From Ceratotherium simum simum (lineage: Eukaryota > Chordata > Mammalia > Perissodactyla > Rhinocerotidae): a DNA stretch of 64,000 nucleotides. The translations under genes and the position numbers were made by a program. The notes below the pieces were generated by a model that was not told the DNA's origin, made no database searches, and was given only the letters and a program-made list of their open reading frames with translations. Position 1 is the first letter of the stretch, and the number at the start of each line of letters is the position of its first letter. The stretch is taken from NCBI RefSeq assembly GCF_000283155.1, contig NW_004454207.1, forward strand, positions 14,251,531 to 14,315,530. The letters are read 5' to 3'. Positions 57,246 through 64,000 of this stretch are shown piece by piece.

Positions 57246-57394
57246 AGTAATTTTTAATACTCCTCTTTTACTCTCAAAAGTATCCTTGGTTAGAGAGTAA
57301 TTTATATGGTCATCCAGTTGATATATCATATAAGTGTTAATTGTATGTTCTTTTTATTTTTTTTACTCCAAAAAAATGGAGGAATAGAGAATTC

Positions 57395-57640
57395 AATTCA
57401 CAAAGGCAGGATGGCAAAATAGACAATGCTTCAGAGTCAGAAAGAGGAAGATTTTACTCCCAATTGTTGTCACTCATTAGCTCTGTAAACTTGGGTCAGT
57501 TAGTTAATTTCTCTGAACCTGTGATATTATTTGTAAAAGGAGAAAAATAAAACCCACAGTGAAGGGTTGTTTTAAAGCAACAGAGGATATATAAAGTGCC
57601 CTGCAGATAGTAGGTGCTTAATAATACTATTAATATAATA
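57395..57640 (+). mobile_element. MIR SINE
   Basis: Sense MIR: AATGCTTCAGAGTCAGAAAG, CACTCATTAGCTCTGTAAAC, TTAATTTCTCTGAACCTGTG, AGTGAAGGGTTGTTTTAAAG, AGTGCCCTGCAGATAGTAGG and TGCTTAATAA. Confidence 0.82.
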
Positions 57641-58431
57641 TTTATTATAATAAACCGTTATTAAAACGATTATTACTGGAATACAAGTATTTCTCTTTGA
57701 ACTCTTATAACAGTCCTTGATATAGAGCAAGTATTCAAAAATGTTTAATGGAACTCTTTAACAAATGATTTTCAAATGTGAATCAATTATAAACCAAAAC
57801 TAGATTCTTAGCTATCTTCAGTTTCGAAATAATTTTTCATAATAATCCTCTTTAACAGTGCAATTTTCCTTAAATTTAAATGAGTTATTAAAAACTATAC
57901 AATTATTACTTCCAATTTCAATTACAATTATGAATGTATTCTAGCCTGTCAGCTTGCTTAGTGTTAATATGGGTAATCAGGTCTTACCTCCTTCTATCTA
58001 GCCCACTAGTTGATTTGTTCTAGGCAATAAGTAAAGAGGACTGAATAAAAATCTCACTGTACCTACTTTCAGACCATTGGCTACAGGCTGAAGCAGGGTG
58101 GAGAGGGCTCTTTCTTACTCTCAGACCAAAACACTAAGGAACTAAGGTGGGTCGGCACTTGCATATGAAGGTCAATAACTCTATCTGAGGGCTCATAAAC
58201 ATTCAGACTGGCCTGGGCATGGCCTAGCATAACAGGGCTGAGGGGTGCTTGGCTGTTCTACCACTCCTACTTTACAACTTTTGTGGAGGGTGTCTGCCTC
58301 CCTTTATGAATACTCTGTGAACCATGGGACCTTGTCACAGCTAGTGTAGTCTGGACAACTTAAGCTTTTAATCAAAGTTCTACCTTAAGCCACCTTAAGA
58401 GACACAAATGAAATAATATATATCAAAAGAG
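57641..58431. other. Unassigned sequence
   Basis: About 790 bp. The part at 58020-58340 is GC-richer. No recognised repeat or gene. Confidence 0.45.
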
Positions 58432-58674
58432 GGGCCGGTCCAGTGGCATAGCTGTTAAGTTCACGTGCTCCACTTCTGCGGCCCAGGTTCGCAGGTTTGG
58501 ATCTTGAGCACGGACCAACGCACTGCTTGTCGAGCCATGCTGTGGCAGTGTCCCATATAAAGTAGAGGAAGATGGGCATGGATGTTAGCCCAGGGCCAAT
58601 CTTCCTCAGCAAAAAGAGGAGGATTGGGGGCAGATGTTAGCTCAGGGCTAATCTTCCTCAAAAAAAAAAAAAAG
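58432..58674 (+). mobile_element. ERE SINE (short-tail form)
   Basis: Head GGGGCCGGTCCAGTGGC, B-box site GGTTTGGATCTTGAGC near 58494, CCATGCTGTGGCAGTG body, two tail units and a 14-A tail. Closest in body text to the ERE at 3604-3853 (both have GTCCCATATAAAGTAGAGGA). Overlapping minus-strand frames are repeat sequence. Confidence 0.94.
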
Positions 58675-58679
58675 ATAAT

Positions 58680-58925
58680 GCATACCAACTATGTCTAGTA
58701 CATAATATATAGGAAAAATTTGTTTGTTGCATAAGTGATTAGTAACCACTCAATAAATATGAATTTGCTTTCTTTCTTACTACGAGTAGAATATCTTGCT
58801 AGATACCGTAAGGGATATAATACTGGTCAAAGAGAATGCTGTTGTACCCTAGCACACATATCATCTAGTAGGGGAGAAGAAATCAACGCTGTTAACTCTG
58901 TCATGCATTCATACATCAACATTTA
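58680..58925. mobile_element. MIR/L2 scraps around the ERE
   Basis: GTCTAGTACATAATATATAG with ACTCAATAAATATG (58692-58762) is a sense MIR/L2 3' end. CACATATCATCTAGTAGGGG (58854-58873) resembles antisense L2. Both short. Confidence 0.4.
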
Positions 58926-59284
58926 TTTACATCTGACTCATAGACATTAAGGAACACATTGGAGACATAAAGATAAGTAAGACATGGTCTACTATTTCCA
59001 AGTTCACCCTCTCGTAATTTTCCTCTATTTTCTCACCCATTGTAATCAGTCTCTCTAGAGTTCCCTTATACTTTGTTGAGACATCAGTTATAATTTTTAT
59101 AATTATGAATACACAAACCAATCTTCACCATTATGTTATGTGCATTACCCACATTACATTATTTTATACATAGATCAATGACCTGGCAAGGGGTCCTGCT
59201 AAATATTCATTGTTCAAATAGCCATGTGGTATAACAATCTTCTCGTTTAGGATGAGTTATGAGCCTGATTTTATAATTGTCAAA
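58926..59284. other. Unassigned sequence
   Basis: About 360 bp. Nothing recognised. Confidence 0.45.
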
Positions 59285-59590
59285 AATGATCCCTTATGGA
59301 TCACAGATCTAAGTGTAAAATGCAAAACTATAAAATTCCTAGAAGATAACACAGAAGAAAACCTAGATGACCTTGAAGAAGGTTAGTAGATACAACACCA
59401 AACACATGATCCATGAAAAAAATAATTGATAAGCTGGACTTCATTAAAATTAAAAAGTTTTGCTTTGAGAAAGGCAATGTCAAGAGAATGAGAAGACAAG
59501 CCACAGACTGGGAGGAAATATTCGCAAAAGACACATCTGATAAAGGACCATCATCCAAAATATACAAAGAACTCTTGTATGTGCAAGAAA
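59285..59590 (+). mobile_element. LINE-1 ORF2 C-terminal fragment
   Basis: Sense late-ORF2 text truncated at both ends. The frame at 59413 onward reads KIIDKLDFIKIKKFCFEKGN and RQATDWEEIFAKDTSD, the conserved C-terminal stretch of L1 ORF2p. A 1-2 base frame shift separates it from the upstream part (59285-59400). Confidence 0.85.
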
Positions 59591-60236
59591 TCCTCCACTG
59601 GAGATCCAGAACGTATGTCAACACAGAGATCATAGTAAATGATAGTTTGGGGTTTGGAGTAAGAGTTCTTATTTTCTTTCTTTGTTCTTTACCAAGTATA
59701 ATTGGTATAAGAATTTTTTTTTTTTTTTTAGGAAAGCATAGTCTCAGATGCTAACTACCTCTACAGTAGCTAGACACTGGTTCATCTATAATCACTAGAT
59801 ACTTTCAAGGCTGAGTATTGCCTCTAGAGAGTTGACGGCTGTAAAGTTTGAAAGAGGGGACAAAAACAAGTAACTAACCTTTTTGTAAAAAAAGGAATAA
59901 TTATGTTGTTCCCATTGTTTCCTTTTGAAATTCTAAAAATAAAGAACCCTATCCAGAGAATATCAGTAGCTCAAAAATGTTTTATTTCAAATCTACTGGG
60001 CTCTGAACACTTCATTTGCAAAGTCAGATAAATGCAATATAAAACATTGAAAAGTCTATCTTTTACACTACCCGGGGGAAAAGTGTCAGACTAAGGAGAA
60101 ACTATGAAGTTGGCTTAGTTTGCCTTTAGCATGACACACTCTTTTGGAGCTTCACTCCAGCTTAAGCAATCGCTCCTTTCTCCCTTACAATCCTTCCCCC
60201 ACCCATGCTTTCATGCTTTATAAGCTTTCTCCCATT
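59591..60236. other. Unassigned sequence
   Basis: About 645 bp with a 15-T run ending TAG at 59716-59732. No recognised repeat or gene. Confidence 0.45.
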
Positions 60237-60252
60237 AAGAATAGTATGATAG
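60237..60252. repeat. Target-site copy 1 (left of ERE)
   Basis: AAGAATAGTATGATAG, identical to 60562-60577. Its first 15 bases also equal 60836-60850. Confidence 0.97.
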
Positions 60253-60561
60253 GGGGCCGGCCCCCTGGCTTGGCGGTTAAAGGCACGCGCTCCGCTACTT
60301 GCGGCACAGGTTCGGATCCCGGGCGCGCACCAATGCACCGCTTGTCTGGCCATGCTGAGGTGGCATCCGACGTACAGCAACTAGAAGGATGTGCGACTAT
60401 GACATACAACTATCTACTGGGGCTTTGGGGAGAAAAAGGGAAAAAAAAGAGGAGGAGGATTGGCAATAGATGTTAGCTAAGGGCCGGTCTTCCTCAGCAA
60501 AAAGAGGAGAATTGGCATGGATGTTAGCTCAGGGCTGATCTTCCTCACAAAAAAAAAAAAA
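60253..60561 (+). mobile_element. Young full-length ERE1-type SINE
   Basis: Sense ERE with head GGGGCCGGCCCCCTGGC, intact B-box region GGTTCGGATCCCGGGCGCG, the ERE1 body block TACAGCAACTAGAAGGATGT, two tail units and a 15-A tail. It keeps many CpGs and is flanked by a perfect 16-bp duplication (60237-60252, 60562-60577). It has the same structure as the antisense copy at 52142-52450. It sits at the 5' junction of a truncated L1. Confidence 0.97.
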
Positions 60562-60577
60562 AAGAATAGTATGATAG
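60562..60577. repeat. Target-site copy 2 (between ERE and L1)
   Basis: AAGAATAGTATGATAG. The final G is also the first base of the L1 insert. Confidence 0.97.
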
Positions 60578-60835
60578 AGACAGAGACTGGATTGGTGGTT
60601 ACCAGAGAGGAAGAGGAGAGGGAGGAGGGCAAAAGGGATAATTAGACACATGTGTGTGGGGATGGATTGTAATTAGTATTTGGATGGTGAATATGAGAAC
60701 ATGATATAATCCACGCAGAAATAGAAGCATAATGATATACACCTGAAATTTATACAATGTTATAAACCAATGTTACTGAGATAAACAAAATGAATAAATA
60801 AATAAAAATAATTTAATTATATTTAAAAAATAAAA
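60577..60835 (+). mobile_element. 5'-truncated LINE-1 insertion
   Basis: About 260 bp of L1 3' end: GGATTGGTGGTTACCAGAGA, TTTGGATGGTGAATATGAGA, CACCTGAAATTTATACAATG, TTATAAACCAATGTTACTGA, then an A-rich tail with TAAA units. It is bounded by 15-bp target copies AAGAATAGTATGATA (60562-60576 and 60836-60850), as expected from target-primed reverse transcription. The target contains TTAAGA, compatible with the L1 endonuclease preference. Confidence 0.93.
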
Positions 60836-60850
60836 AAGAATAGTATGATA
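60836..60850. repeat. Target-site copy 3 (right of L1)
   Basis: AAGAATAGTATGATA, the right-hand duplication made by the L1 insertion. Confidence 0.95.
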
Positions 60851-60884
60851 AATGGATTCACACTAAGATACTATAGATCCTTGT

Positions 60885-61017
60885 TTCTCAAAGTGTGTTC
60901 CACAGAGCGGAGAAATCCACTAAGAATCGGCATTTTCATAAAGTCCCCATACGTTTTGTATACATTTTAATAAGATGACCGGGAGATTCATATGCACATT
61001 TAATTTTGAGAACATTG
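60885..61017. mobile_element. MER5-like hAT fragment
   Basis: Begins CTTGTTTCTCAAAGTGTG and ends ATTTTGAGAACATTGG, the two complementary ends of a MER5/Charlie-type element, with a reduced middle. Confidence 0.55.
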
Positions 61018-61046
61018 GTGAAAACTTTGCTGTTTTCCAGAGCATT

Positions 61047-61243
61047 GGTTCTCAAAAGTGTGATCCCAGTGTGAGCAGCATCAGCATCAGCATCAGCTGG
61101 GAATTTATTAGAAATGTAAGTTCTCAGTCCCCACCCCAGGCCTACCACGTCAGAAACTCTGAGGGTGGTGCCCAGCCATCTGCGTTTTAAGAAGCCCTGC
61201 AGGCAATCCTGATGCATGAAAAATATTTAAAGACCACTGTTCC
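61047..61243 (+). mobile_element. MER5A-like hAT-Charlie element
   Basis: Nearly complete: GGTTCTCAAAAGTGTGATCC, CAGCATCAGCATCAGCTGGG, AGTCCCCACCCCAGGCCTAC, CAGAAACTCTGAGGGTGGTG, TTTTAAGAAGCCCTGCAGGC, AATCCTGATGCATG, ending AAAGACCACTG. Non-autonomous element formerly mobilised by a Charlie transposase. The GCATCA triplication is local. Confidence 0.88.
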
Positions 61244-61249
61244 AGAGCA

Positions 61250-63065
61250 TCTACATGCAAAGAACTGCTAATTTCAGAATTATAGAGCTGAGTGCACCAC
61301 AAAAAGTGGAAAGGGGTGGGAGTTTTATCCCATAGAGCCTCCTGGCTTTCGTCTAACTTGCATAATCCTGAAATTCAAGAGTTTTCCAAAATGCCCTATG
61401 TGTGCTTTTCAGATTAGGCCATTAACTTGTTTCATGTCTTCTGAGAGTGAATCCCTTGATACCAATTCGTTTAATTCAAGAATTCTGCTCCATTACTTTA
61501 GCTATTTCAACCTGTGAAATTTCACACTACCAGGACGTCAGGCTGTACAGCAATTTTAATTAGCTGCCTATGATATGGAAAAGATCATTGACTCACTGGA
61601 ATTACTTCAGTAACTTAAAAGCTTCTGCAAAATTAACTCTGTATCTTTTCTTTTTCTCCCCCAACTCATTACCCAGATGTCCCTTGTTTAAATTTATTAA
61701 CACTGCTTTTTAATCTAAACTGGTATCTGTGTGTTTCTGTGTGTGTGTGTGTTGACTGATGTTGCAGATCATAGCCTATTGCTAGCAAATAACACTGCAT
61801 GGAAGCATTCTTCACTGGTTTTAATGCGCTTTCCAATTCAAGGAAGGAGTAGTGATTAATGAAGCTTAAACTCTAAAGTAAACAAGAAGTATATGAAAGT
61901 ATGAATGATTGTCCTTCGTAATGATCACATTGTAGAATAGGGCACTTTACTACAATGAAAGTAGCTACAATACTTTAATTATTTTAAGATAGCCTTTAGT
62001 GTTTTTCCAAGACTAGACAACGGAATAATGGAATGGCTAGGCAAGAATATTCTATATTGTTCAAAGAACTTGCCTGCTGTTATTTAAACCCTTTTCCCAG
62101 TGTTAAACAAGAGAAAATTGCTCTTTGCTGAAATACTTTTCCAATGGTATGGCTCTGTGTTCATGTCACTAATATTGTGGCATTGAATGAGTTGCTTTTT
62201 CCTTCAGTAATGCTTATTTTCTTACAAACTATGAAATATTTGTTCTACCTTCCATGGAGGTGTAAAGAAGTAAGTTTTGCCGCCCAGGATAGCTGAAGGG
62301 ATTACTCCTTTGGCACATTCATGAAAGTGTTAAGCATATTCAATCTCACTAACCCACAACAATAGCCTATTAGTCATGACACATTTGTTATCTTTAACAG
62401 GAGAGCACATTAGTCTAAGTGCTGCAGACTTACAGCTTTATGTGTGCCCTGAAGTTGTGTAGAGACTTTCCTGCAAATTGTTCAAACTAAGTGAGAATCA
62501 CAGATAACAAAGAAAACCATCCCGCAGGGAATTTTTCTGTGTCATATTAAAAATTATTTTTGGCACCTTCTCAGAGTGCAACAACAACACATTCAGACTG
62601 AGGTTGGAATTAATGGATGAAAACAGACAACAGCTATTAATTAAGATCCTTTCACCACGTTGAAGTGAAGAGAATGGTTAAGCCAGCCAAAAATTTACCT
62701 TTTAAGAAACTTTTGCAGAGTGGAAATACTGACTGAGTTGAGGAGTTTACTGGAAATTAAAGGATGGGTGCAATTCCATTCTAACAGACCTGGGAAAGGA
62801 AATCAGTTTACCTCTCAGGCATGCAGTAATGACTGTCATCAACTAAGAAACAGTCTCTTTGTAAATAAATGGAAGTGTAAACATAACTCTAATGAATGTT
62901 TAGCTTAGTCACTATTTAGAAAGTTAGGTTGTTGTATTAAATTGCAAATATAAATTTTAACTCAGTGCATACATGCCTCTGCATTAATCTGTCAATCAAA
63001 CTATGCATCAGTCTTATTTCATTGATAAAGTCTTTAAAATTAGTAGAGATAATAAGACTGGCACT
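61250..63065. other. Long stretch without recognised repeats; candidate conserved non-coding DNA
   Basis: About 1.8 kb with only a short GT run at 61739-61752. Sub-stretches at 61490-61640 and 62330-62700 mix homeodomain-type TAAT words with GATAAC, CAGCTATTAATTAAG and GCAACAACAACAC. That texture is often found in conserved enhancers. No coding frame over 62 codons. Conservation has not been tested. Confidence 0.38.
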
Positions 63066-63069
63066 TATG

Positions 63070-63330
63070 TTTTCCTTTTATATATTTTAACTTTTTACTA
63101 AAGTATAGTGTACATACAGTAAAGGTGGAAATGATAAGTGTATATAACTTGTTTAATTTTTACCAACTGAATACAGTCATGGAATTAGCACTTGGATCAA
63201 GAAACAATACCAGTAGCAGTACCCTAGAAGCCTCTTTTTGCCCCCTTCCAGTTTCTACTCACCCCCTGCTCAAGAGTAATCACTATCCTGTCTTCTAGAT
63301 AGGTTCACTTTATCTTATGCTACATTAAAA
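63070..63330 (-). mobile_element. LINE-1 3' UTR fragment
   Basis: Antisense L1M 3' text: TTACTAAAGTATAGTGTACA, TTGGATCAAGAAACAATACC, GTACCCTAGAAGCCTCTTTT, AGAGTAATCACTATCCTGTC. Confidence 0.75.
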
Positions 63331-63499
63331 AAAAAAACAATTTTTAAATAAAAAATCAAAGCAAATCATCAAACAAGCTAAACTTTCTTTGAACACCTTG
63401 CTCCTTTCCTCCAGTGGCAGTATCTTTATTCTTTGTTTTGTGGTCTGGCATAGCTACTAAAATGCATCAGGTATAAATGTCTAGATTTCTTCTACTCCA

Positions 63500-64000
63500 C
63501 ACTCAAAGTGTGATCCAGGGACCCTGGGGAGATACCTGAGAAACTTTTCAGGGGACCTTCATGATCAAAACTACTTTCATAACAACACTAAAACATTATT
63601 CACCTTTTTCACTCTCTCTCTCATAAATGTATACTGGAGTCTTTCAGAGACCTCAAGATGTGATATTTCAACAGACTGAATGCAGAAACAAATATGAGAA
63701 TCCAGTTGTCTTCTATTAAGCCAGGTATTAAAGAGATTTACAAAAATGTAAAATAGTGCTACTCTTCACTATTTTTTGTTTTGGAAAATAATGTTTTTTG
63801 TAATATGCTATTTACATTAAAATGTAATGAGTTTATTATGGTTATTTTAAAATGAATTAAGAATTCAATATCTGTAACTATTTCAGTATTAATTTCTAAT
63901 ATATAATATCAATAGATATATCCCACATAGACAAAGATTCTTTGGAGTCCTCAATAATTTATGAGTTTATAAGTCCTGAGACCATCATGTTTGAGAACAA
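63500..64000 (+). mobile_element. Old hAT-like DNA transposon, running to the window edge
   Basis: CTCAAAGTGTGATCCAGGGA at the left and CCATCATGTTTGAGAACA at the right end are hAT-type complementary termini. Between them lies an old eutherian element pattern: GGGGACCTTCATGATCAAAA, GAATCCAGTTGTCTTCTATT, AAGCCAGGTATTAAAGAGAT, TATATCCCACATAGACAAAG, TTCTTTGGAGTCCTCAATAA. About 500 bp, apparently almost complete. Family recognised but not named. Confidence 0.65.

Noticed and set aside
59716..59732. Strong 3' splice acceptor (T-run then AG)
   Set aside because: No branch-point or downstream exon evidence; the T-run is as likely a decayed antisense retroposon tail.
60253..60330. tRNA gene
   Set aside because: It is the tRNA-derived head of an ERE SINE; the clover-leaf is not complete and a SINE body and tail follow.

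Overview
This is AT-rich (about two-thirds A+T by eye) mammalian nuclear DNA made of interspersed repeats and non-coding sequence. I find no convincing protein-coding gene, exon chain, tRNA/rRNA gene or bacterial feature. The long open frames are either decayed LINE-1 ORF2 pieces or chance frames. The lineage is indicated by seven tRNA-derived SINEs of the equine repetitive element (ERE) family, which begin GGGGCCGGCCC-like, carry a GGTTCGGATCC-like B box, and end in one or two copies of a GGAAGATTGGC...GATGTTAGCTCAGGGC tail unit. A tRNA-Glu/RTE composite SINE (SINE2-1_EC-like) supports the same reading. Both point to Perissodactyla, most likely a horse or other Equus, with rhinoceros as the alternative.

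Layout. 1-2.3 kb: decayed L1 and an old LTR-like segment. 2.3-5 kb: accessory cluster with a tRNA-Glu/RTE SINE, two solo LTRs of one ERV1-like family (each with a matching 4-bp target duplication), an ERE, and an older LTR split by the second solo LTR. 5-14 kb: MIR and L2 scraps, a CR1/L3-like LINE invaded by L1, and an ERV1-like LTR. 14-20.4 kb: ERE, HAL1-like remnant, a compound tetranucleotide microsatellite, and a three-part L1 composite around an ERE. 20.4-30 kb: MIR/L2/L1 scraps and a long stretch (26.6-29.8 kb) with no recognised repeat. 30-34 kb: MLT1 LTR, long HAL1/L1 remnant, and a perfect 35-bp inverted repeat. 35-42.3 kb: MaLR LTR, an L1 3' UTR split by a solo LTR, and HAL1-like sequence split by an ERE. 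42.3-51 kb: mostly unassigned sequence with MLT1, MIR, L1 ORF2, MER5-like and hAT pieces. 51-64 kb: MaLR LTR, young ERE, L1, L2, MIR, ERE, a double insertion (ERE beside L1) into one target site, MER5-like pair, a 1.8-kb unassigned block, L1 and a hAT-like element at the right edge.

Nothing here forms an operon or pathway. The window reads as a gene desert or the interior of a very long intron, and its information is mainly in insertion history. Repeat-family names come from recognising sequence features from memory, without a RepeatMasker run. Subfamily names and boundaries are approximate unless a target-site duplication is stated. Stretches described as unassigned are only those in which I recognised nothing. 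They may contain old repeats or conserved regulatory DNA.
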